This document shows, piece after piece, positions 16,505 to 24,955 of a stretch of DNA of 64,000 nt. Source of the DNA: Pelagibacterium nitratireducens (GTDB lineage Bacteria; Pseudomonadota; Alphaproteobacteria; Rhizobiales; Devosiaceae); contig NZ_CP146275.1 of the NCBI RefSeq assembly GCF_037044555.1, positions 3,204,501 through 3,268,500 of the forward strand. Reading direction: 5' to 3'. A program made the translations under genes and the position numbers. The notes beneath the pieces were generated by a model. That model searched no databases. It was not told where the DNA came from and saw only the letters and a program-made list of their open reading frames with translations. Position 1 is the first letter of the stretch. Each line of letters begins with the position of its first letter.

Positions 16505-17223
16505 GATGCCGCCTCCTCAATGCCCAGATAGGACCGCCGCACCGCTGGATCGGCCATGACTGCCTTGGGTTCGCCCTGCGCGATCAGCACGCCACGCTCG
16601 AGCACGATCAGCCGTGAGACGACCGAAAGCAAAGCGTGGACGATATGCTCGATCCAGATGATCGTGATGCCGCGCTTGTGCAGCGAGCCGATCAGTTCAA
16701 CCAGCCTCAGGCACTCTCCCTCGGTCAGGCCGCCGGCGATCTCGTCGAGCAGCAGCAGGTCAGGATTGGTCGCCAGGGCGCGCGCCAGTTCAAGTCGCTT
16801 GCGATCGAGAAGAGTGAGCTTGCCCGAAACGATATTGGCCTTGTCCGCCAGTTCCGTCATTTCGAGGATGGCAAAAGTCTCCTCCAGTCCCATTTCTGAA
16901 TCACCGGAGCCGAATTCGGCCGCAACCATCAGATTTTCAAAAACAGTGAGCGTTTCGAAAGGCTGGGGGATCTGGAACGAGCGACCGATACCGCTGCGAC
17001 ACCGATCGCGCACGCTCGAACGGGTGATCTCCTGGCCCTGAAAAGAAACGGTTCCCGCGTCGGGACTCAACACTCCGGTGATGAGGTTGAACAGCGAGCT
17101 CTTGCCGGCGCCATTGGCCCCGATGATCCCAAGAGCCTCGCCCTGCGCTACGGCAAGATCGATTCCCTCCGCCGCAACGACAGCTCCAAACCGCTTGGAA
17201 ACCGATTTCAGTTCGAGAAGCAT
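16501..17223 (-). CDS. livG: LivG-type ABC ATPase
   Basis: A 240-residue ATPase from ATG 17223. The frame stays open to 17334, but that extension has no family similarity and overlaps macA. Walker A is GANGAGKSSLFNLITG, the LivG-specific IGRSFQIPQPFETLTVFENLMVAA follows, then Walker B LLLLDEIAGGLTEGE. The usual LSGGQ is replaced by a degenerate SGKLTLLDRKRLELARALATNP, common in LivG. It forms a heterodimer with LivF. Confidence 0.9.
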   Translation of the reverse strand: MLLELKSVSKRFGAVVAAEGIDLAVAQGEALGIIGANGAGKSSLFNLITGVLSPDAGTVSFQGQEITRSSVRDRCRSGIGRSFQIPQPFETLTVFENLMVAAEFGSGDSEMGLEETFAILEMTELADKANIVSGKLTLLDRKRLELARALATNPDLLLLDEIAGGLTEGECLRLVELIGSLHKRGITIIWIEHIVHALLSVVSRLIVLERGVLIAQGEPKAVMADPAVRRSYLGIEEAAS

Positions 17224-17263
17224 TCGACCATACCTGTCTGCTGCAACATCAATTCTCTCTCCA

Positions 17264-18331
17264 CTAAAGGCTGGTTCCCGGCGCCCGCCCGAAGAAGGCG
17301 TCGTCAAGAAGACCGCGCAACTCCTCCTCGGCAAGCGGCTGCGGGTTCCAGTAAGGATTGCTCATCATGACCTCCACCGCACGGTCTAGATCGGGTTGTT
17401 TCATGCCCAACTCGGCAAGCGTCATGGGCGCATCGAGACGACGCGCGAAAGACCAAAGGCCAGATGCCGCGCTTTCGGACTGAAAAATATCGGCAACAGG
17501 CCCCAACTCCCGCGCCACGGCGCGCTCGTTGTAGGCTGTGGCGTGTGGCAGTATGACTGTGTGGGTTTCGGCATGCGGTAACTCGAAACTGCCGCCCAGG
17601 ACGTGACAGATCTTGTGATGCAGCGCCATACCGACCGCCCCCAGCACGGTGCCGCAGGCCCATGCACCATAAAGAGCATCCGAACGCGCTTCGGCATCGT
17701 CGGGCCGCTGATGGATAACCGGCAGCGCGCGCGCCAGGGCGGCAATGCCCTGTTGGGCGATGGTGGAGATGATCGGATTGCGGTCCTGGGTATAAAGCCC
17801 CTCGACCGAATGCGCGATGGCGTTAAGCCCGGATGTCACGGTCATCTTGGCCGGCAGGCTCATTGTGAGGTCGACATCGTAGACGATGACTTCGGGAAGC
17901 ACCTTCATAGAGCGCTGTGTGGTCTTGGCGCCATTTTTGGTTTCACCCAGGATCGGTGTCGCTTCCGAGCCGGCATAGCTGGTAGGAATGACAATCTGCG
18001 GCAAATCGGTGCGCAGCGCGATGGCCTTGCCGAGGCCGGTCGTCGAGCCTCCGCCGATAGATACGACACAGTCTGCGCCCACCGCTTCAATCTGCTTGAG
18101 CGCCTCATCGGTGACCTCGATGGGAGTGTGCATAGCAGCCCCGGCGAAAAGACCCGCAGCCCGCGCGCCAAGCGTCGTAACCATTTGCCGGCCTATTTCT
18201 TCTTGCTGCGGCGTGGTCAGAACAAGCGCTCTTGTGAGTTCCATTCGCCCAAGCTCGTCAACCACCTGGCCGGTGGTTCCCGAACCAAAGACCACGCGTT
18301 GGGAAAGTGCTTGATAGACAAACGGATACAT
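17264..18331 (-). CDS. Maleylacetate reductase (iron-containing alcohol dehydrogenase family)
   Basis: A 355-residue NAD(P)H-dependent enzyme converting maleylacetate to 3-oxoadipate, the convergence point of hydroquinone and hydroxyquinol pathways. The N-terminus FVYQALSQRVVFGSG, the cofactor loop VSIGGGSTTGLGKAIAL, IVIPTSYAGSEATPILGETKNGAKTT, and the His-containing GMALHHKICHVLGGSFELPHAETH fit MacA/TfdF/PcpE proteins. It is the first gene of the liv operon and lies 91 bases downstream of a CTGCACAAAAC motif at 18422. It can accept product from both the PcpA-like enzyme and the intradiol dioxygenase at 28995. Confidence 0.9.
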   Translation of the reverse strand: MYPFVYQALSQRVVFGSGTTGQVVDELGRMELTRALVLTTPQQEEIGRQMVTTLGARAAGLFAGAAMHTPIEVTDEALKQIEAVGADCVVSIGGGSTTGLGKAIALRTDLPQIVIPTSYAGSEATPILGETKNGAKTTQRSMKVLPEVIVYDVDLTMSLPAKMTVTSGLNAIAHSVEGLYTQDRNPIISTIAQQGIAALARALPVIHQRPDDAEARSDALYGAWACGTVLGAVGMALHHKICHVLGGSFELPHAETHTVILPHATAYNERAVARELGPVADIFQSESAASGLWSFARRLDAPMTLAELGMKQPDLDRAVEVMMSNPYWNPQPLAEEELRGLLDDAFFGRAPGTSL

Positions 18332-18421
18332 AAACTCCTCCGGACGCGAAGTGCTGCGCCTTCCGAGTCTGGAAGCTAGTTGCTAGCGCCACCTCTCTCC
18401 TGCACGTTCTCGCGGGGGAAC

Positions 18422-18432
18422 CTGCACAAAAC
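18422..18432 (+). promoter_or_regulatory. CTGCACAAAAC element upstream of macA-liv operon
   Basis: Followed after three bases by CTTTGCG. The same extended form (CTGCACAAAAC-N3-CWTTGGG) recurs at 19712 and 27128. Confidence 0.45.
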
Positions 18433-18472
18433 AATCTTTGCGATCCGATCTCTTCGAGCCTTCGGCCAAGAC

Positions 18473-19381
18473 CTAATTCTGGCACGATTTCCGATAGGCT
18501 GCGGGGGTTGTCTGGAAACGCCGCCTGAACAGGCGTGTGAGATGTTCCTGGTGGGTAAAGCCACATTCAAAGGCGACTTCGGCGACCGACATCCGCGTGT
18601 CGCGCAAGAGCGACTGTGCCTTGTCGAGACGAAGATTGACCAAGTACTGATAGGGTGGTGTGCCCATCTCATTGCGGAACTGGCGCGCGAAATGGCTCGG
18701 GCTGCGATTGATGACGGCGGCTATGTCGTCGAGCCCGATGGAGCGATCCAGGTTTTCACGCATATAGGCGATGGCCTCGTTGACGATCGGCCCCCCGATC
18801 GAACCCGATGAAAAAGAAGAGGCCTGTCGCAGGCGCGCACTGGAATAATTGCGCACCAGGCGCGAGGCAACCGCACGCGCCAGGCAGTCGACATAAAGTG
18901 AGGTGGCATAGTCGCCATCTTCGAGGGCAAACATCACCGCCTGAAGCAGATTGTTCATCTGCACGTCTGAATCGACGAATTCTCCAACGATATCGATGTT
19001 GGTGGGATCGCCCACAACCATTTCGGCGGCGACTTCCTCGATCACGGCGCGGCGGACATAGACGTGGAGCGTGTCGAGCTTTTCGAAAAGCCGGAAACCG
19101 AAGCTCATGCCGCCGGGCACCAGGTGAATGCCGCCAGCCGGAACGATTCTCCTCTGCGCACGATCCCCGTTCAACCGGTCGACAGCAACAGGGCCGCTGC
19201 GATGAAGAACCAGTAACTGGTCATCGACAGCGGAAAAAAACGCCTCGAATGGAAATTCACTCTGCGAAGACGCATAGATTGAATTCCAGTTGTAATTGTC
19301 ACTGGATGCTGCCGTTTTGTTCGGCTTCTGTCCCAGAACCCCATGAGTTTCTTCCACGCCAAAGGGTACGCTTGCGCGCAT
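18473..19381 (-). CDS. AraC/XylS family transcriptional regulator
   Basis: About 302 residues. The N-terminal part is a cupin-like sensing region with few motifs. The C-terminal double helix-turn-helix includes SIGLDDIAAVINRSPSHFARQFRNEMGTPPYQYLVNLRLDKAQ and FECGFTHQEHLTRLFRRRFQTTPAAYR. ATG 19381 is preceded by GGGAGGAGTGGAG. The second recognition helix (ECGFTHQEHLTR) is nearly the same as that of the AraC protein at 41421-42305, so the two may read the same DNA site. It is the divergence-free upstream neighbour of macA-liv and a likely activator of it. Confidence 0.88.
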   Translation of the reverse strand: MRASVPFGVEETHGVLGQKPNKTAASSDNYNWNSIYASSQSEFPFEAFFSAVDDQLLVLHRSGPVAVDRLNGDRAQRRIVPAGGIHLVPGGMSFGFRLFEKLDTLHVYVRRAVIEEVAAEMVVGDPTNIDIVGEFVDSDVQMNNLLQAVMFALEDGDYATSLYVDCLARAVASRLVRNYSSARLRQASSFSSGSIGGPIVNEAIAYMRENLDRSIGLDDIAAVINRSPSHFARQFRNEMGTPPYQYLVNLRLDKAQSLLRDTRMSVAEVAFECGFTHQEHLTRLFRRRFQTTPAAYRKSCQN

Positions 19382-19737
19382 CTCCACTCCTCCCAAAAGT
19401 CCTTTTGCCCGCCGGGTCACTAACGCCGGCAAAGCGATACTCTGCCCCTCCCCGGATGACCGGGTTTACACGCCTGACTGATTATGGCCGTCGGCACCTC
19501 CTCGTGCCGGGCCACACAAAGTTCCACAGCGGAACGAGCGGCGTCCTGCACGTTATCATCACCCGCTGGCGCCTCCTATCTCCGTTTCCGGGGCACAGCC
19601 GCCGAGGTGCTCGACAGAGTAACGCCAGTTATGTTTTTGTTTTTAGAATGTAATTTGTTTCCGTGAACCCGAATTATCCAGTCGTCATCGACCAAAGTCG
19701 CATGTCCGGGCCTGCACAAAACGCTCATTGGGTATGC
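19382..19737. promoter_or_regulatory. Intergenic region upstream of the AraC gene, with CTGCAC elements
   Basis: No gene is visible in these 356 bases. CTGCACGTT starts at 19546 and the extended CTGCACAAAACGCTCATTGG at 19712. Both fit the recurring island motif and may mediate AraC autoregulation. Confidence 0.4.
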
Positions 19738-20358
19738 CTAGCGCGCCGCCTCGATCATGCGACGTGCAGTGGCAATTTCCACGTCCAGCACACCATGCTC
19801 ACGATCCTCGAAAATCTCGAGTTCGGGCTTGGCGCCGCTCTGGCGCAACCAATCGTAAGTCTCGCGCACACGCTCGGGAGGGACAAAGGGATCGTTTTCG
19901 GCTGTGCTAATGCAGGCAGGCATTCCCGAGAGCGCCGGGCGCAGAGGCCAGACCGTTCCGGCCGGCCCGATCAGCCCGCCTGTCCACAGAATAGCGGCGG
20001 CGTAGCGGCGGGGATGGCGGGCTAGAAATTCCGCCGTGAGGCAAGCGCCCTGGGAGAACCCTCCCACGATGATCCGTTCGGCTGGTGTCCCCTTGGCGAT
20101 AAGATCGGAAACAATAGACTCGTAGTGGGCAATAGCTGCGGACAGGGCTGGCTCGTTGTCCGTGATCGGAGCCATGAAGGGTCCAGGGTACCACGTGTTC
20201 CCAGTGGCCAGCGGGAAGAGGAAGGTCACATCCTCGAGCGCCAGGCGTTCGGCGTGACCCTTCATATCCTGCGGCGACTGGGTACGGCCGTGCACCAGAA
20301 CGATTGTCAGGTCATCTCCATTCCCAAGCCTGAGGCTCTCGAGGGGATTGTCATGCAT
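19738..20358 (-). CDS. MhqD-like alpha/beta hydrolase (carboxylesterase/phospholipase family)
   Basis: A 206-residue cytoplasmic serine hydrolase. TIVLVHGRTQSPQDM forms the oxyanion side, the elbow is VGGFSQGACLTAEF, an Asp lies in TAENDPFVP and a His in EDREHGVLD. In Bacillus a hydrolase of this type (MhqD) is encoded with the ring-cleaving MhqO (family knowledge). Here this protein and the one at 37483 accompany two MhqO/PcpA-like enzymes. It may hydrolyse a ring-cleavage lactone or acyl product. Two TCGTGCAG repeats lie upstream (20430, 20452). Confidence 0.85.
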   Translation of the reverse strand: MHDNPLESLRLGNGDDLTIVLVHGRTQSPQDMKGHAERLALEDVTFLFPLATGNTWYPGPFMAPITDNEPALSAAIAHYESIVSDLIAKGTPAERIIVGGFSQGACLTAEFLARHPRRYAAAILWTGGLIGPAGTVWPLRPALSGMPACISTAENDPFVPPERVRETYDWLRQSGAKPELEIFEDREHGVLDVEIATARRMIEAAR

Positions 20359-20429
20359 GCCGGCTTCTCCTCATTACGTGGCATTTGGCACCGCGTGACA
20401 CATCAAGGCTCCCCGATCGCATGATCGGT

Positions 20430-20459
20430 TCGTGCAGTTTTGCCGGGATGATCGTGCAG
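20430..20459. promoter_or_regulatory. Direct repeat of TCGTGCAG, 22 bases apart
   Basis: TCGTGCAG at 20430-20437 and 20452-20459, two helical turns apart, as expected for an AraC dimer site. It is 72-101 bases upstream of the minus-strand hydrolase, and the other divergent gene (ATPase, 20627) could also be served. Confidence 0.5.
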
Positions 20460-20527
20460 GCAATCAGCGCGAGGGTGGATAGTGTAATGGTCACGGTGCA
20501 TCCAACACCCGCATGCAGACTCGGCGC

Positions 20528-20558
20528 CTGCACAACTTTGCTGCACTTCTGCACGTTT
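20528..20558 (+). promoter_or_regulatory. Three clustered CTGCAC elements upstream of the P-type ATPase
   Basis: CTGCACAAC (20528), CTGCACTTC (20541) and CTGCACGTT (20549) lie within 31 bases, roughly 70-100 bases before the ATPase start. Confidence 0.4.
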
Positions 20559-20626
20559 CGCGCAAAGTTCTGCCGCCGCAGGGGAAAAGGCGGATGCATC
20601 CGGTTTTCTGGAGAGGATGATACATC

Positions 20627-22690
20627 ATGACCGACCACGCGCCCGAGGCGCCTCACAGCCACCAAAACGGCCACGATCATCATCACCACCATGATCACTC
20701 CCACGGGCACGATCATGGCCACCATCACGACCACGAGTTTTCACCTATGGTGATTGCGCGGATTGTTGTTGCCGGGCTGTGCGCGGCTGCGGTTCAATTT
20801 CGTCTGCCCGATGCCAATCCACCACTGCTGATGATCGGGTCAAATATATTCCTTCCCTTCTCGTGGTATGCGCTGGTGGGCCTTTTGTTTGGCGGCTGGC
20901 CGCTTTTCGTGGAGGCATGGGAATCCATCAGGCGGCGACAGATGACAATGGAACTTTCCATGGTCATCGCCATCCTCGCGGCGACCTACACGGGTTATTT
21001 CTTCGTGGCTCTGGTCATCACCTTCTTCGTGTTGATCGCCGAAGTGCTTGAGGGCATGACGGTCGAGCGCGGACGGCGCGCCATCCAGAACCTGCTCGAG
21101 TTGCTGCCCCGCGAGGTTTCGGTGCGGCGCGCGGGTTCGGTCAACACCATCTCCACGGCAGACCTAGCGGTTGGGGATACTGTGCTGGTCGAGCCCGGCG
21201 CGCTTGTCGCTATCGATGGCACCGTGACCGGGGGTAACTCCTTTGTCGATGAAACCCGCATCACCGGTGAATCCATGCCGGTCGAAAAAATCGCCGGCAC
21301 CCGCGTTTATGCCGGATCGATCAATCAGTCCGGAGCCCTTGAGATTCGCGCCGAGCGTATCGGACGCGACACAAGCTATGGCCGGATCATTGCCGCCATC
21401 GAGCAGGCCGAGCGTTCGCGGGCGCCAGTTCAGCGCTACGCCGACAAACTTGCGGCTTATATCGTCTATGTCGCGCTGATCTTTGCGGCGATCGAATACT
21501 TCATTTCGGGCGGCAATATATCCTCGACCATTGCGGTCATCATCGTCGCCGGCGCCTGTGGCGTGGCTGCGGGCACGCCGCTTGCCATCCTTGGTGCCAT
21601 CGGCCGTTCGGCACGGCTCGGCGCGATCATCAAGGGCGGCACGCATCTGGAAACCCTTAGCCAGGTCGATACGATCGTGCTCGACAAGACCGGCACACTG
21701 ACCTTCGGGGAACCTGATGTGACCTCGATTGCCACAGTGCCGGGCGCAAGCGAAGCCGAGATTCTGGCGGCGGCGGCAACTGCGGAAATCCGATCCGAGC
21801 ACCCGCTGGGCAAGGCCATAGTGGGGCGTGCCCGCGCAGCCGGAACGGCCATAGTCGAACCCAGTTCATTCAGTTATTCCCCCGGCATGGGCATTTCTGC
21901 TATTGGCCCCAAGGGTGCTATCGTGGTCGGCAATGCGGGCTGGATGGAGCGAAACGGCGTATCACTGGCCGATTTTGGACCGCGCGAGGAGGCAACGACC
22001 TGGGTTCATGTAGCCCAGGACGGAAAATTGCTCGGTGCGATCGGCATTGCCGACCGCGAGCGGCCGGAGGCGCGCCGCGCCATTGCCGCTTTCAACAAGA
22101 TGGGCATCCGCACCATTCTCCTGACCGGCGACAGTGCGCCGGTCGCAAAGGCCATGGGTGCCAAGCTCGGCATAGACGACGTGCGGCCCGAACTTCTGCC
22201 TGAAAATAAGCTCGATCACATCCGCGAACTTGTGGGCGGCAAGAGCAAGGTCGCAATGGTCGGAGACGGGATCAACGACACGCTGGCGCTGGCGGCTGCC
22301 GATGTGGGGGTCGCGATGGGATCGGGCACCGAAGTGGCGCGCGAGCGGTCCGACATCGTGCTTTTGGGCAATGATCTCGAGCGTTTCGCACAGACCGTCA
22401 TGCTCGCACGGCGAGCTCGGGGTATCATACTGTTCAATTTTGCCGGTACGATCGCCATCGATATTCTGGGGATCATGGCGGTCATGCTGGGCTTTGTCGG
22501 CCCCGTGGCGGCGGTGCTGATCCATGTGGGATCCGAGCTTGCCTTCATTCTCAACTCGGCCCGGCTGCTCTCGTTCAGCCAGAAAGACAATTCGTTCGAT
22601 TTCGATCTGGCTCGGATGCCCGCGAGTGGACCAAAACTTGTGATGGGAAACCACCACGAACACGCCGCAGAGCGTGCAAACGCTGCCTAG
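20627..22690 (+). CDS. P1B-type metal-transporting ATPase lacking the CPC motif, with His-rich N-terminus
   Basis: A 687-residue P-type ATPase. Residues 4-36 contain 17 histidines and no CXXC metal-binding domain. Standard P-type motifs are intact: ITGESMPVEK (actuator), DKTGTLTFGEP (phosphorylated Asp), SEHPLGKA (the P1B HP locus) and GDGINDTLAL. The membrane CPC of copper/zinc pumps is replaced: alignment on the following TPLAILGAIGR places GAC at the CPC position. The His-rich tail suggests Zn, Ni or Co handling, but the altered site leaves the ion open. It sits alone between divergent esterase and convergent DUF6152-like genes. Confidence 0.87.
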   Translation: MTDHAPEAPHSHQNGHDHHHHHDHSHGHDHGHHHDHEFSPMVIARIVVAGLCAAAVQFRLPDANPPLLMIGSNIFLPFSWYALVGLLFGGWPLFVEAWESIRRRQMTMELSMVIAILAATYTGYFFVALVITFFVLIAEVLEGMTVERGRRAIQNLLELLPREVSVRRAGSVNTISTADLAVGDTVLVEPGALVAIDGTVTGGNSFVDETRITGESMPVEKIAGTRVYAGSINQSGALEIRAERIGRDTSYGRIIAAIEQAERSRAPVQRYADKLAAYIVYVALIFAAIEYFISGGNISSTIAVIIVAGACGVAAGTPLAILGAIGRSARLGAIIKGGTHLETLSQVDTIVLDKTGTLTFGEPDVTSIATVPGASEAEILAAAATAEIRSEHPLGKAIVGRARAAGTAIVEPSSFSYSPGMGISAIGPKGAIVVGNAGWMERNGVSLADFGPREEATTWVHVAQDGKLLGAIGIADRERPEARRAIAAFNKMGIRTILLTGDSAPVAKAMGAKLGIDDVRPELLPENKLDHIRELVGGKSKVAMVGDGINDTLALAAADVGVAMGSGTEVARERSDIVLLGNDLERFAQTVMLARRARGIILFNFAGTIAIDILGIMAVMLGFVGPVAAVLIHVGSELAFILNSARLLSFSQKDNSFDFDLARMPASGPKLVMGNHHEHAAERANAA

Positions 22691-22697
22691 GATCCAC

Positions 22698-23108
22698 TTA
22701 TTCCGGGTCGGGCGGCTCCAGTCCCTCGGCCCGGCCAAAGGTCCTGCCCTGACTGTCGACCGACCCTTGCCAGAGCCCGGCGGGCCGGTTGCCGCGCATC
22801 GGATGGACCAGCACGGTGATCCGGTCGCCCGGCATCACATAATCCTGGCGGATACCCCGGGGAAAAAGCTGCGGCACCCCTTCCATCTCGATTGCCCAAT
22901 CCTGCTCTGCGTCGTCGCCTCCGGTAATGACGAGCTGCAACCATGAATGGGGAATGGTGTAGTCAAAATCCTTGACCTCTCCCACTAGAACCATCTCCTG
23001 GTCCATCAGATACATGGCATAGGAAGGATGGCCGACCGCCACGGCCGGAGCGCCAAACAGAAGTGCCATGGGAAGAACAAAACGGCTTGCGCACATTGGA
23101 AATCTCAT
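22698..23108 (-). CDS. Exported DUF6152-like small protein
   Basis: A 136-residue protein from ATG 23108 (a GTG at 23132 would add eight residues). The signal peptide ends AVAVG, leaving HPSYAMYLMDQEMVLVGEV at the mature N-terminus. This is the same H-x-S-[FY]-A-M-[FY] pattern as the two DUF6152 proteins at 24956 and 31731 (HHSFAMFDGSQIKVFTGVV). Later blocks, WAIEMEGVPQLFPRGI and DRITVLVHPMRGNRPAGLW, also align with those proteins. The function is unknown. It is the last gene of a minus-strand operon, seven bases from the convergent ATPase. Confidence 0.75.
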   Translation of the reverse strand: MRFPMCASRFVLPMALLFGAPAVAVGHPSYAMYLMDQEMVLVGEVKDFDYTIPHSWLQLVITGGDDAEQDWAIEMEGVPQLFPRGIRQDYVMPGDRITVLVHPMRGNRPAGLWQGSVDSQGRTFGRAEGLEPPDPE

Positions 23109-23168
23109 GGGCACTCTGCCAAATTGGAGCACGTTAGTGCCGAACCATTCCGCTACTGCAGCAAGCCG

Positions 23169-23717
23169 TCAGCGTGACTGGCCGATAATGCCCGGCTCAA
23201 GTTCATATGTTCCAGCCAGCGTCAGCTCGATTTCAATAGGCGTATCGAAGGAATCGTTAACGAAATACCAGCCGTGAATGCCTTGAAGCGGTGCACGAAC
23301 GAAACCGTGAGACTGATTGCCCATCTCGTCGCGATAAAGCATGGCGTCACCATAGGTCCCATCTTCATAGAGCGGATGTCCGTGCATTTCGTAATAGATG
23401 TCATCGGAGGCCGTCCAGGAGTAGAGCAGCATATCGCCCTCTTCCATAGTAACCTTATATTCCATTTGCCCGTAATTTTCGACCAGCCCGTTGACGGTTA
23501 TGGTCACCGTATCGGTGCGCCAGGGTTTTTCCAGTTTGCTGGTTATCTCCTCGCTGGCCCGGCCCAGAGCGTAGGGAGCGAAATCGGTTTCGACCGGTCC
23601 ACCCTCCTGGACGTCCTGAGAAAATACGGGAAAGGCGGCGAGGCCCACCAAGCCCGCCGCAGCAATCGCCAGCCCATAGGACAGACGGTCGCGAACTTGA
23701 ATGCCTTTTTGCCTCAT
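23169..23717 (-). CDS. Exported protein of unknown function
   Basis: A 182-residue protein from ATG 23717, behind GGGGAGGAA. Its signal peptide ends FPVFSQD. The mature part begins with an acidic stretch, then DTVTITVNGLVENYGQMEYKVTMEEGDMLLYSWTASDDIYYEMHGHP, YRDEMGNQSHGFVRAPLQGIHGWYFVN and a beta-rich end IEIELTLAGTYELEPG. This is reminiscent of a small lipocalin- or jelly-roll-type ligand-binding domain, but I do not recognise a family. It lies between a DUF6644-like gene and the DUF6152-like gene in one operon. Confidence 0.75.
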   Translation of the reverse strand: MRQKGIQVRDRLSYGLAIAAAGLVGLAAFPVFSQDVQEGGPVETDFAPYALGRASEEITSKLEKPWRTDTVTITVNGLVENYGQMEYKVTMEEGDMLLYSWTASDDIYYEMHGHPLYEDGTYGDAMLYRDEMGNQSHGFVRAPLQGIHGWYFVNDSFDTPIEIELTLAGTYELEPGIIGQSR

Positions 23718-23730
23718 CATTTCCTCCCCT

Positions 23731-24309
23731 TCAGCCAATCGCCGTCTGCGCAAATGATATGGCGCCGAAAAGATTGTCCAGATCAAGGTCGGCCGGTGGA
23801 GGCGCCGAGAAGTTGAAGCCCTTGGTGTAGCCGATCCAGCGTCCCAGGATAATGACCAGAGCCCAGATCGAGATCGAGGCAAACCCGGCGAAGCGCGCGG
23901 CCGGAGGCGTCCGACGCTCAGTGTCCCAATTGGCCATGTTCCGCGCGGTGATGAGTTCGAACACCACCATGTTCAATCCAGCAAATGCCAGAGCGACCAT
24001 TTTGAGTTGGAACTGGAGGTTGATGTAGAAGGTGGTCGCATTTGCTGCGAACATCAAAAGTCCGGTCACAACCGCAAGAGCAAAGCCAATCCAAGTCCAT
24101 TTGAGCAGATCGTTGGCGACCCGGCTGACCGGGCGAGTGACCGACTGCAGGCCGATCAGACGCATGTCCACCATGAAGATCGTCCCGAACACCAGCGCGA
24201 TCCCCAAAACATGAAAGACATTGACGATCGGCAGCACATTGAGCGTTTCGCGGACGAACACACCGATGGCCGAGTTTTCGATGGCCGCAAAAAAACTGTA
24301 AAAATCCAT
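23731..24309 (-). CDS. DUF6644-type four-helix membrane protein (copy A)
   Basis: A 192-residue integral membrane protein with about five hydrophobic segments. NVFHVLGIALVFGTIFMVDMRLIGL is the diagnostic block: a His and an Asp/Arg inside helices, a layout also seen in small cytochrome-b-like or quinone-interacting membrane proteins. Its paralogue next door (24322) has VHILTFAVLIGALLVVDLRILGF in the same place. No enzyme motif is visible. It is in the DUF6152-DUF6644-DUF6644-exported-protein operon. The DUF6644 name is from memory. Confidence 0.7.
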   Translation of the reverse strand: MDFYSFFAAIENSAIGVFVRETLNVLPIVNVFHVLGIALVFGTIFMVDMRLIGLQSVTRPVSRVANDLLKWTWIGFALAVVTGLLMFAANATTFYINLQFQLKMVALAFAGLNMVVFELITARNMANWDTERRTPPAARFAGFASISIWALVIILGRWIGYTKGFNFSAPPPADLDLDNLFGAISFAQTAIG

Positions 24310-24321
24310 TGTCTCGGTCCC

Positions 24322-24837
24322 TTAAGGCTGCGGCGACAGACTGCCCCAGATGTCGGCGTCCCACGCTATCAGGCGGCCCATGGCGATGATCCCGACCCAG
24401 ATGAAAAACGAGAAAACCGCGAAGATTTTGGTGACTGGCTGCACCGTTTCGGTCTCGGACCAACTCGCCTGATTGTTGCGAACGTGAATCTGGAAGGCAG
24501 CGGCGATTATGATTCCGATAACCAGAAGGCTCATCTTGACCCAGAATGAAAAGCTCAGGAGCTCGCGGGCAGGCTCGCCGACGATGAGAAGCAGGCCGGT
24601 GGCTGCAAGAACTGCAATACATCCCCACACCCACGGAGCGTAACGGCGCGTTACTGTAACAAGCGACTGGTCTTTCGATGCGAATCCGAGAATCCGCAGG
24701 TCGACGACCAGCAACGCGCCGATCAGCACAGCAAAGGTGAGGATGTGTACCGACTGGATGGCCGGGATCATCCAGAGGCTGGAGGCAATGGTCTGGCTGA
24801 ACGCCGTGCCTGCCAGCCAAGAGGCGAATTCATGCAT
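24322..24837 (-). CDS. DUF6644-type four-helix membrane protein (copy B)
   Basis: A 171-residue membrane protein related to the protein at 23731. SLWMIPAIQSVHILTFAVLIGALLVVDLRILGFASKD is followed by RYAPWVWGCIAVLAATGLLLIVGEPARELLSFSFWVKMSLL and IAFLAW-type terminal helices ending AMGRLIAWDADIWGSL. The conserved His (SVHIL) and the Asp-Leu-Arg motif are shared with copy A, so the pair could form a heterodimer. GAGGA lies about ten bases before ATG 24837. Twelve bases separate it from copy A. Confidence 0.7.
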   Translation of the reverse strand: MHEFASWLAGTAFSQTIASSLWMIPAIQSVHILTFAVLIGALLVVDLRILGFASKDQSLVTVTRRYAPWVWGCIAVLAATGLLLIVGEPARELLSFSFWVKMSLLVIGIIIAAAFQIHVRNNQASWSETETVQPVTKIFAVFSFFIWVGIIAMGRLIAWDADIWGSLSPQP

Positions 24838-24880
24838 GGCTGTGTATCCTCAATTTCTTCATGCCGTTTCATCTTGTGGT

Positions 24881-24899
24881 GTGCCGGGATGCCCGGCAC
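24881..24899. terminator. Intercistronic hairpin in the DUF6152-DUF6644 operon
   Basis: GTGCCGGG (24881-24888) and CCCGGCAC (24892-24899) around ATG, with no T-run. Possibly a processing or attenuation hairpin between 24956 and 24837. Confidence 0.35.
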
Positions 24900-24955
24900 G
24901 TGCGGCGCTCACTCCGCCGCGGCAGGGCCGCAGCGGAGCAATTGTCAGCCAGCGC

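Noticed and set aside
20640..20740. CAC/GAT-rich repeat looked like a microsatellite or CRISPR-like repeat
   Set aside because: It is the His-rich coding start of the P-type ATPase; in frame and with no spacers.
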